Shown: piece by piece, positions 53,247 through 62,901 of the stretch
Layout: each line of letters opens with the position of its first letter
How positions within the stretch are numbered: the stretch's first letter is position 1
Source: JABDMD01 sp965203475
GTDB lineage: Bacteria > Pseudomonadota > Gammaproteobacteria > UBA4575
Direction: 5' to 3'
NCBI GenBank assembly: GCA_965203475.1
Contig: OZ241890.1
Location: forward strand, 1,054,001-1,118,000
DNA: 64,000 nt
The notes under the pieces: model-generated
Told to the model about the DNA's origin: nothing
Seen by the model: only the letters and a program-made list of their open reading frames with translations
The model's database searches: none
Made by a program: the position numbers and the translations under genes

Positions 53247-53869
53247 TAATTTTTACGAGCTGCAAAAGCTTGCGCAATTGTATTTTGATCGACAAATTCT
53301 AATTCACCACCCACTGGCACACCCTGCGCCAAGCGCGTAGTAGAAATATCTTGTTTTCGTGCCATTTCACTAATCACGTGAGCCGTCACCTCACCTTCTA
53401 CCGTAGAATTCGTAGCCAAAATAATTTCTTCTACATTATTTTTGTGTAAACTTTTTTCCAACACATCCAAGCCCAATTCTTTAGGTCCTATACCATCTAA
53501 TGGAGACAAGCGGCCCATTAAAACGAAATATAATCCTTTATAGTCAGTACTATTCTCAATGGAAAATACATCAGTTGGACTTTCCACAATACAAATTTGC
53601 TTTTGAATTCGAGAAGCATCAGAACAAATTGAACACAACTCATGCTCTGTAAAAATTCGACAATTTTTACAATATCCGATTTCTTGGATGGCTCTATTGA
53701 GATTATCGGCAAGTAATTTTGCACCGTCACGATTTCGTTGCAGTAAATGAAACGCCATGCGTTGTGCAGATTTCGGCCCAACACCAGGCAAACATTTGAG
53801 TGCATCGATTAAAGAATCCAACAGACTGGGTGGATAGCTACCTCCATTTCTTGAATATCCGCTGGACAT
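53243..53869 (-). CDS. recR: Recombination protein RecR
   Basis: The 208-residue protein has the helix-hairpin-helix CLPGVGPKSAQRMAFHLL, a zinc finger CKNCRIFTEHELCSIC, and a Toprim domain with ICIVESPTDVFSIE. It works with RecF and RecO in gap repair. It lies nine bases downstream of ybaB in the usual dnaX-ybaB-recR order. Confidence 0.96.
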   Translation of the reverse strand: MSSGYSRNGGSYPPSLLDSLIDALKCLPGVGPKSAQRMAFHLLQRNRDGAKLLADNLNRAIQEIGYCKNCRIFTEHELCSICSDASRIQKQICIVESPTDVFSIENSTDYKGLYFVLMGRLSPLDGIGPKELGLDVLEKSLHKNNVEEIILATNSTVEGEVTAHVISEMARKQDISTTRLAQGVPVGGELEFVDQNTIAQAFAARKNY

Positions 53870-53878
53870 GAATAGTGT

Positions 53879-54202
53879 CTAAAATGGTAATTTCATACCC
53901 GCAGGTAAATTTAATCCTGCCGTTAGGCCCGACATTTGCTCTTTCGTGAGTTGCTCTATTTTATTTGAGGCATCATTCATGGCAGCAGCTATTAAGTCTT
54001 CTAGCATTTCTTTATCATCATTTATCATACTGTCATCGATATGTACTTTTTTTACTTCATGCTTACCTGTCATGGTAACGTTCACCATTCCGCCACCAGC
54101 TTGACCTTCTACTTCTAGGTTTTTCAGCTCTTCCTGCGCTTTTTGCATATCTTCTTGCATCTTTTGCGCCTGCTTCATTAAGTTGCCTAATCCACCTTTC
54201 AT
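53879..54202 (-). CDS. ybaB: Nucleoid-associated protein YbaB/EbfC
   Basis: A 107-residue protein with GGLGNLMKQAQKMQEDMQKA and GMVNVTMTGKHEVKKVHID, the YbaB/EbfC pattern. It binds DNA as a dimer. It sits between dnaX and recR. Confidence 0.95.
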   Translation of the reverse strand: MKGGLGNLMKQAQKMQEDMQKAQEELKNLEVEGQAGGGMVNVTMTGKHEVKKVHIDDSMINDDKEMLEDLIAAAMNDASNKIEQLTKEQMSGLTAGLNLPAGMKLPF

Positions 54203-54239
54203 TTTGAACTCCTAATTATTTTATACATCTTTGAGACTG

Positions 54240-55844
54240 TTATTTATCAATGGGTTTTACACTACCTTCTATAATTTCTGCCCCAAATTGCTTTTTTAAA
54301 GCTTGTACTACTTGATCTTGTTCAACTGTTTGTTCCGCTTTAGAAATTTTATTTGCCTTAGCTCGATCTTGCTGCATTGCCGGAGTTTCATTTTCATGAT
54401 TCTCTGTTATCTCAATTTTTAAAATCAAACTATTATCGAAATACTCTTGCAAAGCTGATTCCAATTTTTTCTTAGCGTTTTCTGTCGCGATCCCTTCATG
54501 CTGCTTGGTTAAATTCAAATTTAGAATATTGTCAGCGATATTATTTACACTGCAGTTTGATGCCAGTGAATAACTTACGCCCTGTAAATTTAAATTTTCT
54601 ACCAACTTAGACCAGCTTTCTTTTATCTCAGCCAAGTCGTTAAAATTTGAAATATTTGCAACTTTTGAGGTCAGCTCTTTACTTAAATTTTTTTCTTCTG
54701 TTCTTCTAGGAACGCTTTCAACTGGCATCCTATTCTCAAAGTTTTTTTTACTATCCACTTCTGCGGGTCTAAAAGACAACATGCGCAAAAGTGTCATTTC
54801 CAATGCTGACTGTGCCGTTGCAGACAAATAAGCATCGCGCTTACCCATTAACGCAATTTGATAAAATAATTGAAGATCTTCTGCTTGTAGTTTTTCGCTA
54901 AGTTCTTCAATCAATGATTTGTTTTGCTCAATAGTGTCTTCAATGCCGGGTACCGCCTGCAACAAAGCAGATTGATGAAGCACATTGATAATATCTTCAA
55001 ATAGGCTATTAAAATCGGCAGAAAGCTGAGCTAGCTCATGCGTACACTGCATTATTTCTTCAGCATTTTTATTTACCATTGCACGCATCAGCTTTTGTAA
55101 ATATTCGTTAGGAACAGTGCCTAACATATCACTTACTGCCTGAGCATTAACATTGCTGTCAGTGAAAGCAATTGCCTGATCAAGCAAGCTTAGACCGTCT
55201 CGCAAACTACCATCAGCGGCATGTGCAATTGAAATGAGCGCTGATTTTTCATATTGGATATTTTCTGCTTGCATCAACTTTTCTAGATGAGTTGCAATAG
55301 CATCATCCGATACTCGTTTTAAATTAAATTGCAAACAACGGGATAAAACCGTAATGGGTACTTTTTGTGGATCTGTAGTCGCTAATAAAAATTTAACATG
55401 TGGTGGTGGTTCTTCTAACGTTTTCAATAATGCATTGAAACTATGCCCAGACAGCATATGCACCTCGTCAATTAAATATACTTTAAAGCGCCCGCGTGTA
55501 GGACTGTACTGAACGTTATCTAATAGTTCTCGTGTATCTTCTACTTTGGTACGAGAGGCGGCATCCACCTCTATTAAATCAATGAAACGTCCTTCGTCAA
55601 TTTCCTGGCATGAACCACATTCACCACAGGGTGAAGCCTTAACGCCCTGCTCACAATTTAAACATTTTGCAAAAATTCTCGCTAAAGTGGTTTTTCCAAC
55701 GCCACGAGTACCGGTAAACAAGTAGGCGTGGTGAATTCGCTCCTGATCCAAGGCATTGGACAAAGCAGTTACTATATGCACTTGCCCTACAACCTCAGTA
55801 AAGTTTTTAGGGCGCCATTTTCTAGCTAAAGCCTGATAACTCAT
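54240..55844 (-). CDS. dnaX: DNA polymerase III tau subunit (and probable gamma by slippage)
   Basis: The 534-residue protein has the AAA+ Walker A GTRGVGKTTLAR, the zinc cluster CLNCEQGVKASPCGECGSC, Walker B YLIDEVHML and the SRC motif LSRCLQF. It loads the sliding clamp and dimerises the polymerase. A run of eight A in codons 366-368 (54742-54749) lies right after domain III; a one-base shift there gives SKKKL and a stop, which would produce a 369-residue gamma form. The SRP RNA gene is just upstream. Confidence 0.95.
   Translation of the reverse strand: MSYQALARKWRPKNFTEVVGQVHIVTALSNALDQERIHHAYLFTGTRGVGKTTLARIFAKCLNCEQGVKASPCGECGSCQEIDEGRFIDLIEVDAASRTKVEDTRELLDNVQYSPTRGRFKVYLIDEVHMLSGHSFNALLKTLEEPPPHVKFLLATTDPQKVPITVLSRCLQFNLKRVSDDAIATHLEKLMQAENIQYEKSALISIAHAADGSLRDGLSLLDQAIAFTDSNVNAQAVSDMLGTVPNEYLQKLMRAMVNKNAEEIMQCTHELAQLSADFNSLFEDIINVLHQSALLQAVPGIEDTIEQNKSLIEELSEKLQAEDLQLFYQIALMGKRDAYLSATAQSALEMTLLRMLSFRPAEVDSKKNFENRMPVESVPRRTEEKNLSKELTSKVANISNFNDLAEIKESWSKLVENLNLQGVSYSLASNCSVNNIADNILNLNLTKQHEGIATENAKKKLESALQEYFDNSLILKIEITENHENETPAMQQDRAKANKISKAEQTVEQDQVVQALKKQFGAEIIEGSVKPIDK
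54742..54749 (-). other. Poly-A slippery site inside dnaX
   Basis: Eight consecutive A on the coding strand. Slipping back one base (or an extra A in the mRNA) leads to AAA CTT TGA. A small hairpin (GGATGC with GCGTTCC, about 54709-54730) lies 11 bases further on. Confidence 0.6.
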
Positions 55845-55879
55845 TCCCGGAATTTATATTTATTTATATATACAAATTG

Positions 55880-55989
<110 letters not shown>

Positions 55990-55995
55990 TCTAGG

Positions 55996-56001
55996 ACTAT
56001 A
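55996..56001 (-). promoter_or_regulatory. -10 box of the 4.5S RNA gene
   Basis: TATAGT on the minus strand, six bases before the inferred RNA 5' end and within a GC-rich setting (GGGCGTAGGC) typical of stable-RNA promoters. The -35 region is weak. Confidence 0.5.
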
Positions 56002-56188
56002 GCCTACGCCCTAATGTTTTAAAATATAACCAAATATTGTTTAAACAGTAGACAAACCACAAAGAATTTACGTTGAAACCATTGATGCAAGCGGAGCGGC
56101 TTGAGCTAGAGTTACAACATGGATGATGTAACATATATAAAGTTAGATCTCAGAAAATGAAATTATAAATCAGTACTTATAAAAAATT

Positions 56189-56359
56189 ATGACAGACGAA
56201 AATTCAAACAAATTTCTTGACGAAACAGCTAAGCAATGGATTGAAAATAATAAAAGCGATTTAGAAAGTTTATATAAAAACTACTGCTTGGAATATGGTG
56301 AAACAGAAATGTCATTTGAAGATTTTGCTATTTATACATTTTATCAAAGCGAACATTAG
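56189..56359 (+). CDS. Small acidic protein, 56 aa, unknown
   Basis: An ATG at 56189 opens a frame ending at TAG 56357-56359, coding a soluble acidic protein (MTDENSNKFLDETAKQWIEN, then LESLYKNYCLEYGETEMSFE). The composition is strongly protein-like, but there is no obvious ribosome-binding site and no known family. It is the only convincing gene in 55990-56868; the remaining bases hold nothing I can name. Confidence 0.5.
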   Translation: MTDENSNKFLDETAKQWIENNKSDLESLYKNYCLEYGETEMSFEDFAIYTFYQSEH

Positions 56360-56868
56360 CATTTGCTAATATTTAATTGCCAAAAACTACTGGTAATTTT
56401 CCAGCTTGAAAAAAGATTATCGAGTGCGGAATGCAAATCTCTTTAATTCTCAGTGGACCTGACTGTTCTTTAATCCTGAAATCAGCAGCTTGGACGCAGG
56501 CATAAATAAAGTCAGATTGCGAATTTTGTAGCTTCTAGGTGAAAACGTGATTAATGAATACTCTTGCTTGTATATACTTCAAATCGCTGATAACTTGCCT
56601 ATAGATATCATCTATGGGATCGATAACAACAAAGACTTGGACTAATAACTTGACATTCTTTTATATTGGCTAGCGTACAACAGATGGCTCTCTATAAATT
56701 TTACTTATTATAAAAATAAAAGAGAATCATGGTTTGACCCAGTGTTTAATAACTGAAACTCAAAAGATTTGAGTATCATTATTTAGGCAAAAATAGACTA
56801 GTCACTAGTGTGAGGCCGGTCCAATGCATGAATTCCGGCCACACTCTATCAAGGGAGGAGTAGAAATT

Positions 56869-58464
56869 ATGGCCATATTCAAGCCCTTATTTGGCTTATT
56901 CATTGCAATTGTTATTTTAGTAGTAACCCAAACCGCCAGTGCAGTTGGATTGCCCAGTGTCCCCAACGCGCATTTTAACGCCCACCATAAGCTATATCCT
57001 GAAGTAAAATCCTTTACTGGATTTATAACAGACGGTAAAGAAGATGTATGGCTTCGATGGCGTTATGAAAATGTGCATGACTCTGTGAGCGGAACCCCGC
57101 TTGCTGGCACAGGAAATGCTGAACAATTTACGCTTCGTGCAGCTTTAGGTTATACCACAGCAAGATATTACGGCTTTTATCTCCGACTCGAGGGTGAGGC
57201 TAATGTCAAAATGGGGGATCAAGCCCTTAATATTGATGAAGATTTTCGAGTGCCACCGGGACCAGTCGGATCCCGACTCGCAGAAGGACATGCCATTATT
57301 CCTGACAATGAATTTGCGGAATGGAATGAAGCCTATATTGGTTGGCGCCTTGGTTCATATCAAAAATGTGGTAGCACTCCACCCCCATGTGGTGCGCCAA
57401 TTTCGTTAAAAGTAGGCCGTCAAACCATTATTTACGACAATCACCGTTGGATAGGCGATGTAATCTGGCGGCAAAATAATGTATCTATGGATGCGGGCCG
57501 GATTGATATTACCCCCTTCAAAAATTTTGGAATATCCTATGCTTACGTTAATAAAGTGAAGCGACTTTTTGGTGCAGAATCTATTTTTGACGAGTTTAAA
57601 ATGGATGATGCACACTTAATCAATGCTTCATATACGATTCCAGACTTTGGAAAATTTTCAGCCTATGGCTATCTTCTCGATTTTGACGATAATCGTAGGA
57701 CTCCATTTACAGAAGGAACAGGTGTACCCCCTACAAGTGCCCCAGTACCTCCAAATGTATTTGATTCTGATACCTGGGGCGTACGATTCGAAGGCCGTCA
57801 TGCGATTGGTGATTCTTTTGATCTATTAACCGATTTTGAATGGGCCAATCAGGACCCCACAGATGATGCTGGAGATTTACCTAACGGGATGTCCCTAAAT
57901 TTCGATGACAACGATTATTACAACATCGAATTAGGTGTGCGTTTTGGTGGGACCCGTGTGATGGGCTTAGGCTTTATGCCCATTGGAGAACCCACGTATC
58001 AGCTTAAAGTTGGGTATGAAGTTCTGGAGGGCCAAGGTAATGTCGATGGTCCTGGGCCATTTGGATTGGGTAATGCATTACAGACACCATTGGCTACTGT
58101 TCATGCGTTCCAAGGCTGGGCCGATGTATTTGTTGGGGCTCCAGGCGGTTCCGCAACACCCGCTGGTGGAATTGAAGATTTAAGTATAACACTTGAGGTT
58201 TTAGGCCTGTTTGGTCAACATATTGGCAAAAACAAAATTGTATTGGCCTATCATGACTATGAAGCAGATGAGTCATTCAGCTTTACTCCAACAGGACCCA
58301 GAATTTCGGACTATGGTTCTGAAGTAAACTTCTTATGGGGTAAACCTGATCTCTTCGGTGTTAATGGTTTACTGGGTGCCATCAAATATGCCAATTATGA
58401 TGCCGATGATTTCAGTTTTGACACTGAGAAATATTGGGTTTTATTCCAGTATCGATATAAGTAA
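56869..58464 (+). CDS. Outer-membrane porin-like beta-barrel (alginate-export family-like)
   Basis: The ATG at 56869 is preceded by GGGAGGAG and begins a signal peptide (MAIFKPLFGLFIAIVIL, cleavage after TASA), so the protein has 531 residues. It shows alternating aromatic beta-strand patterns, starting with DVWLRWRYENV and ending with WVLFQYRYK, the usual C-terminal aromatic of outer-membrane barrels. The pattern best fits the alginate-export-type porin family. A hydrophilic loop has two Cys (QKCGSTPPPCGAP). The substrate is unknown. Confidence 0.78.
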   Translation: MAIFKPLFGLFIAIVILVVTQTASAVGLPSVPNAHFNAHHKLYPEVKSFTGFITDGKEDVWLRWRYENVHDSVSGTPLAGTGNAEQFTLRAALGYTTARYYGFYLRLEGEANVKMGDQALNIDEDFRVPPGPVGSRLAEGHAIIPDNEFAEWNEAYIGWRLGSYQKCGSTPPPCGAPISLKVGRQTIIYDNHRWIGDVIWRQNNVSMDAGRIDITPFKNFGISYAYVNKVKRLFGAESIFDEFKMDDAHLINASYTIPDFGKFSAYGYLLDFDDNRRTPFTEGTGVPPTSAPVPPNVFDSDTWGVRFEGRHAIGDSFDLLTDFEWANQDPTDDAGDLPNGMSLNFDDNDYYNIELGVRFGGTRVMGLGFMPIGEPTYQLKVGYEVLEGQGNVDGPGPFGLGNALQTPLATVHAFQGWADVFVGAPGGSATPAGGIEDLSITLEVLGLFGQHIGKNKIVLAYHDYEADESFSFTPTGPRISDYGSEVNFLWGKPDLFGVNGLLGAIKYANYDADDFSFDTEKYWVLFQYRYK

Positions 58465-58474
58465 AAAACAAGAG

Positions 58475-58532
58475 GCTGTAAATATTCTCCCTATTGCTCT
58501 TCACTCCACACTAAAATAAGAATATTTGCGGC
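58475..58532 (+). other. Long inverted repeat after the porin gene
   Basis: GCTGTAAATATTCT (58475-58488) pairs with AGAATATTTGCGGC (58519-58532), 14 positions with two G-U pairs, around a 30-base loop. It may be part of the transcript end or the edge of the IS remnant. Confidence 0.4.
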
Positions 58533-58545
58533 CACTTTATAACTA

Positions 58546-58565
58546 GGGAGGCGATCCTGCCTCCC
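58546..58565 (+). terminator. Hairpin terminator of the porin gene
   Basis: GGGAGGC/GCCTCCC with a six-base loop, followed by a pyrimidine-rich ACTCTCTTTAT. It is about 80 bases past the porin stop. Confidence 0.5.
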
Positions 58566-58642
58566 ACTCTCTTTATACAAACGAACCGTTATCCCTTAGG
58601 TCTGTAGTCTATTTCGCTATGTTTTCTTCATTGGAGAAAAAT

Positions 58643-59502
58643 ATGGCAAACACATTCAACGTACAGAAATTTTTTAAAGCCGTTCCCGATGATGATTCCT
58701 GCTTGCATCATTTGGTGGAAGTCCGTTATGGCAAAACATTTGATTGCCCGAAATGCAGCAAGCAAAGTAGCTTTACCAAAATCTAGAAGATTCCTACTTA
58801 TTAGTGTCTATGAGGTGGTCACCATATCTACCCTAAGTTGGCATTCCATTCGAGAAATCCCGTACTCCACTTACAAAAGTTGGTTCTATGTCATGCATTT
58901 GTTTACTACTTCGACTCATGGTGTACCTGCTAAAGAATTACAATGCCAGCTTGGAATGCCTTATAAATATGTACGGCGCATGGCCATGCAATCAGAAAGC
59001 ACATAGTGAATGTTGATGGTGATAATGGATTTTCTGGTCGTGTTGAAATTGATGAAATCTATATAGGCAGTTACCAGAAAACCAAAAGCGGTCAACTTCA
59101 AAACAGAAATAAAACTGTTGTATTTGGCATGGCAGAACGCGGTAGCAACATAATGTCTCACGTAGTCCAAATGCTAAGACTAAACCTTGATTCCACTTGT
59201 TGAAAAACATATCGAGAAAGGCTCTACCATGAACTCTGACGATTGGAAATCGTATCGAAAATTACTGAAACACAGATATGCTCATAGCCATGCTAAACAC
59301 CTGTTTTGCCAATGGAGAAACGGTATGCATCACACCAACTCAATTGAAAGTGTCTGGCCACAATTAACAAGAAGCATCTAGAGGATACATATACATATGT
59401 CTAAAAAGCACTTGGCTGAATACTTAGATGGAGTGCGAGTATCAACACAATATGAGAGCGAATCCTTCTTTAATGTTTGATCGTTTATTGGCAGCTTTCT
59501 AG
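58643..59502 (+). pseudogene. Degenerate IS1595-type (ISXO2-like) transposase
   Basis: From the ATG at 58643 the sequence reads an N-terminal zinc-ribbon part (FDCPKCSKQSSF), then after frame changes WFYVMHLFTTSTHGVPAKEL, then GRVEIDEIYIGSYQKTKS, DDWKSYRKLLKH, HTNSIESVWPQL and a C-terminus NMRANPSLMFDRLLAAF ending at TAG 59500-59502. These are the ordered parts of an ISXO2/IS1595 DDE transposase, spread over at least three frames with stops. No clear terminal inverted repeats were found. The element is dead. Confidence 0.85.
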
Positions 59503-60053
59503 TCATACACTAGTAACTCATTAAACTCCTTTCGATCTGCTTTGTTAGAATGCTCTTTAGCAAAGTTGCCTATGTTCTTAGCATGTATTTATTCTATTCT
59601 TCTGAAAGATAGCCGCTGATAACCCATTCAAACTCTTCAGAGAAAGGTTTTGACTTATCGTTGATATGAATTTCCTAAATGTCACCTTTAACACGTCCAG
59701 AAATTTAAACCCTTCTAAAATTCTCACTTCTGCATAACGGGATTTCACTCCTAGACTAATTTGTTGAGTCTCTTTGTTTGATAGAAAAGTAGTTAACCCT
59801 TCGATTTCAAATCGTTTATGTTCTTTTTTTCATTTTTGTTAGTTCTCTCGCATAATAAAGAAAATTTTTCATTTTGTTGTTTAATAACGCTATCTTTATG
59901 ATCAATTTGCACTCGCAAAGTGTCTAACGCAGTAGCCTGACTTTTAAACCGATCAGCGCAACGAGTTTTAAAAATGAAAAAAATAACTTTATATGCCAGA
60001 ACGGTTGTAAGAATTACTGAAATTATGAATAGAAAAGGCGCTTCTTCAATCAC
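59503..60053 (-). pseudogene. Decayed gene of unknown type
   Basis: On the minus strand a frame from 60053 codes a membrane-anchored coiled-coil start (MIEEAPFLFIISVILTTVLA), ending after 86 residues at 59793. Past that stop, protein-like sequence continues in other frames: TTFLSNKETQQISLGVKSRY, then SKPFSEEFEWVISGYLSEE, then GNFAKEHSNKADRKEFNELL ending at about 59503. This looks like one gene broken by several frameshifts. No family is recognised with confidence. The region 60054-60334 holds no gene. Confidence 0.4.
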
Positions 60054-60334
60054 AGTCCAATTATTCTGTAATTGTTCAAAAACCCAGTCTGATATACCTG
60101 AATATTCGAAAAAAAGAGGTTCGACACCATGCTACCACTCATACATAACTTCAAAAGGATATATACCTACAAACTCTCTGCCCCACCTATACTAGCTGCA
60201 TCAGCCAGCTGCAGGAATGCACATACCTAAGCTTTCGGTTTAGATATATTTAGTTTAAAAGAGACTTATATCTCTTACTTATTAGAAAACACTCTCACGT
60301 ACAGTAAGTTTGAGTTGTGTATAAAAGAACACGA

Positions 60335-60365
60335 AATTACCGATGACATTCCATCACCGGTAATT
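60335..60365 (-). terminator. Hairpin terminator after cbtB
   Basis: AATTACCGATGA and TCACCGGTAATT form a 12-position stem with one mismatch and a seven-base loop. On the minus strand TTTCGTGTTCTTTT follows. It lies 44 bases past the cbtB stop. Confidence 0.55.
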
Positions 60366-60408
60366 GTGTATACGATTAGAAATGAATTAACTTATTATTA
60401 AATGTTAA

Positions 60409-60603
60409 TTAATGACAAGGAAATCCTTGGCTATGGCGAATGTCATGTGCAGCATTATGTGCTACAGCGGAGTTAAAGAACCCAGCACCATATAGAATTA
60501 CAGAACCTAGTATAAAAGCACAAATAATTTGTAAAGGCTTAGATATCGAAGATGTATATGTAGCCTCTTGCATAGTGCTATGTTGTACAGTCTGATTTTG
60601 CAT
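60409..60603 (-). CDS. cbtB: CbtB family protein (predicted cobalt transporter subunit)
   Basis: The 64-residue protein has one membrane helix (about residues 24-46) and the CbtB ending HNAAHDIRHSQGFPCH, a His/Cys-rich metal-binding tail. CbtB usually pairs with CbtA in predicted B12-regulated cobalt uptake, but no cbtA is in view. Here it follows an NrtABC-like transporter on the same strand, 56 bases downstream, so it may belong to that transcript. Confidence 0.85.
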   Translation of the reverse strand: MQNQTVQHSTMQEATYTSSISKPLQIICAFILGSVILYGAGFFNSAVAHNAAHDIRHSQGFPCH

Positions 60604-60659
60604 AGTTATTTCTCCTGAATCGAAAAATAGTTTTTCAATTAAATTTATAAAAATTCATC

Positions 60660-61499
60660 CTAATGATGCCAACTAAAGCGCTTTATCAGTATTGCGCATG
60701 AGCTATCTAATATATAACCCATCACTCCAATAGTTAGTACCATTGCTGTTAAATGATCATAAGACAGGGTCTCTCGAGCATCCGCAATGGAATAACCTAA
60801 ACCCGATGTCACCCCTAAAAATTCTGCAGGAACAAGAACAATCCATCCTACACCGAGCGCTAAACGCACGCCGGTAAGAATATCGAACATGATTGCCGGT
60901 AATATTATTTGAGTAACCATATGCCACGGTTTTGCACCTAAATTTTTTGCAACTTTAAACCATGCAGGATCAACTTTTGCTAATCCTGCAGCAGTTGCAA
61001 ATACAATAGGCCAAACAGCAGCAATGGCGATGAGAAAGACAATTGCACCATTCCATGTTGCAAAAACAATTACCGCAATGGGTTCCCAAGAAAGTGGGCT
61101 GATCATACGAATTAACTGAAACGGTGAGTTACTTAAATCTCGGAATACTTTACTGCGTCCAAGTAGTATTCCAATTGGAACACCACATATAATTGCAATG
61201 AGCAATCCAATTCCGAGCCGATAACCACTGGTCCAAACAGCTGCTTGAATTTTTCCTTCGCCCCATAATTCGGGGAATGCTTTGAAAGTAGGGATAGGCC
61301 CAAAATCTTTAAAGTTTGTAGTGTTGGGGTTAATCTCAATTAAATATCCTCCAATCCACCAAAATACAAAAAGAATAAACAGGCCAGCCAACCAATAGAA
61401 CAAACTTGTTCCAAAGGATTTCGCGACACTTTCTTTGTGCTGCAAAGCATCAGCAGCAGCGGTTTCCATCTCCGCTACATTGGTATCACCGTTGCTCAA
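60660..61499 (-). CDS. ABC transporter permease (NrtB/SsuC type)
   Basis: A 279-residue protein with about six membrane helices and the EAA-type loop LAKVDPAWFKVAKNLGAKPW followed by ILPAIMFDILTG. It belongs to the nitrate/sulfonate/taurine/bicarbonate permease family. It overlaps the substrate-binding protein gene by four bases and is the third component of this ABC system. The substrate is not shown by sequence. Confidence 0.88.
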   Translation of the reverse strand: MSNGDTNVAEMETAAADALQHKESVAKSFGTSLFYWLAGLFILFVFWWIGGYLIEINPNTTNFKDFGPIPTFKAFPELWGEGKIQAAVWTSGYRLGIGLLIAIICGVPIGILLGRSKVFRDLSNSPFQLIRMISPLSWEPIAVIVFATWNGAIVFLIAIAAVWPIVFATAAGLAKVDPAWFKVAKNLGAKPWHMVTQIILPAIMFDILTGVRLALGVGWIVLVPAEFLGVTSGLGYSIADARETLSYDHLTAMVLTIGVMGYILDSSCAILIKRFSWHH

Positions 61500-62836
61500 A
61501 GTACAAAGACCTCCTCACGTACATAGGGATCACCCTCTTGTGGCACACTCGCATCATTTCTCCATTTAGGATTCGCTTCTAATGCAGTCTTCACAAAGTC
61601 ATAATTCACCAAATCATCGGCGGCATGCTGTGGAGTCAGTGTGTCTAGGAATTTGGCATCGCCTGTTACTACGGTCTCTTTTAGATCATTCACTACCAAT
61701 TCTGTGGCTGACCGATAGGGCCAGGCCTGGAAGTCAATACGATTTTGATCCCATTCAGGATGCTTAATCGCTAATGGATTATTGTAGTACGCGGGATCAT
61801 AGAACATCATCGCACGTTTAACGACTTCCTTAGGAACAGGTAAATAGCCTTTTCCATCTTTGGATAAAATCTCTGACATCGATTCTCGATTTTCAGCCAA
61901 GGTAATCTGTGCTCGAACGACAGCATTGTGAACACCTTGTGCCCAAGCTGCACGATCTGGATCCATTGCATCTTCTTCATGCATTACAACTACACAACAT
62001 GGATGTCCTTTCCAAGCATCACCTGTAAAGCGTAGTACTTTACCACCCGCTTTAATCTCACCTAATGCATTGAAAGGCTCTGCTACACAGTAACCATCAA
62101 TGGTTCCAGCAGCCAGTGCAGGTGGCATTGAAGGTGGCGCTAATACCAAGTAGTTACATTCATTATCGGCCAGCTTCGCACTTTGCGGACGAATCACAGG
62201 TGTAACTCCTGCTGCCTTCATAATCCTTTGTGAAACGATATTGTGGATCGAATACCAGTAAGGCACTGCGAATTGTTTACCGCCAAAGTCTTCAGGTTTA
62301 TTAATACCGCTATTCTTACCTACAAGAATTGCAGAACCATTGGTGTGATCCCATGCAGTAACTTTGATTGGATATTTATTGTTGTAACGCATCCAAACAG
62401 GAATCGGAATCAACATATGGGTTAGATTGAATCGATGGGCTGCAAAGGCTTCTACAAGTGGAGACCAACCTCGAATAAGCGTTGGCTTCTTGGAATCAAT
62501 GCCTTCGTCTTTGAAATAGCCCAGATCATAGGCAATCAATAATGCAGCAGCATCTGTAATTGGGATGTATCCAATTTTAATTACTGGATCCCATTTTTTT
62601 GCAGAATAAGCAGGTAATGGCATGGATCCTGTAGCACCCCCCAATGCAGCTAATCCACCCACTTGAAGGAGTTCACGACGGTTAATACCCGTGCCTAATA
62701 CTCCTTTGAAGAGTGGATCAAACTCAATGGCGAGATTAGGATCATCTTGAACAATCCCATCACCATGCTTTTGATATATTTTCTTCATTTCGGAAGATAT
62801 TTTTTTCATAGTGGAATTCCTCTCATCTTTACTCAA
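61496..62836 (-). CDS. ABC transporter substrate-binding protein (NrtA-like), Tat-exported
   Basis: The 446-residue protein has a twin-arginine signal placed unusually deep (NRRELLQVGGLAALGGATGS, about residue 52), followed by IKIGYIPITDAAALLIAYDLG, the NMT1/THI5-like start of the NrtA/SsuA family. It also has GHPCCVVVMHEED and GYCVAEPFNALGE. It would bind an anion or small organic molecule outside the inner membrane. Nitrate, bicarbonate, sulfonate or a pyrimidine are all possible. Confidence 0.85.
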   Translation of the reverse strand: MSKDERNSTMKKISSEMKKIYQKHGDGIVQDDPNLAIEFDPLFKGVLGTGINRRELLQVGGLAALGGATGSMPLPAYSAKKWDPVIKIGYIPITDAAALLIAYDLGYFKDEGIDSKKPTLIRGWSPLVEAFAAHRFNLTHMLIPIPVWMRYNNKYPIKVTAWDHTNGSAILVGKNSGINKPEDFGGKQFAVPYWYSIHNIVSQRIMKAAGVTPVIRPQSAKLADNECNYLVLAPPSMPPALAAGTIDGYCVAEPFNALGEIKAGGKVLRFTGDAWKGHPCCVVVMHEEDAMDPDRAAWAQGVHNAVVRAQITLAENRESMSEILSKDGKGYLPVPKEVVKRAMMFYDPAYYNNPLAIKHPEWDQNRIDFQAWPYRSATELVVNDLKETVVTGDAKFLDTLTPQHAADDLVNYDFVKTALEANPKWRNDASVPQEGDPYVREEVFVL

Positions 62837-62901
62837 ATTGTTTAACTGAAGTGCACTTCCAGATTAGTTTGTCGACCTTCTCGACGCGGATGCTGCATTT
62901 T

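Noticed and set aside
56500..56645. Open stretch resembling the end of a protein upstream of the porin
   Set aside because: It is short, bounded by stops, lacks a start and matches no family; chance is sufficient.
58961..59210. Minus-strand ORFs over the transposase remnant
   Set aside because: They are antisense to recognisable transposase motifs and have no protein-family features of their own.
59974..60195. 73-residue plus-strand ORF
   Set aside because: Composition is not convincing, and it overlaps the start of the decayed minus-strand gene, which has a clear membrane segment.
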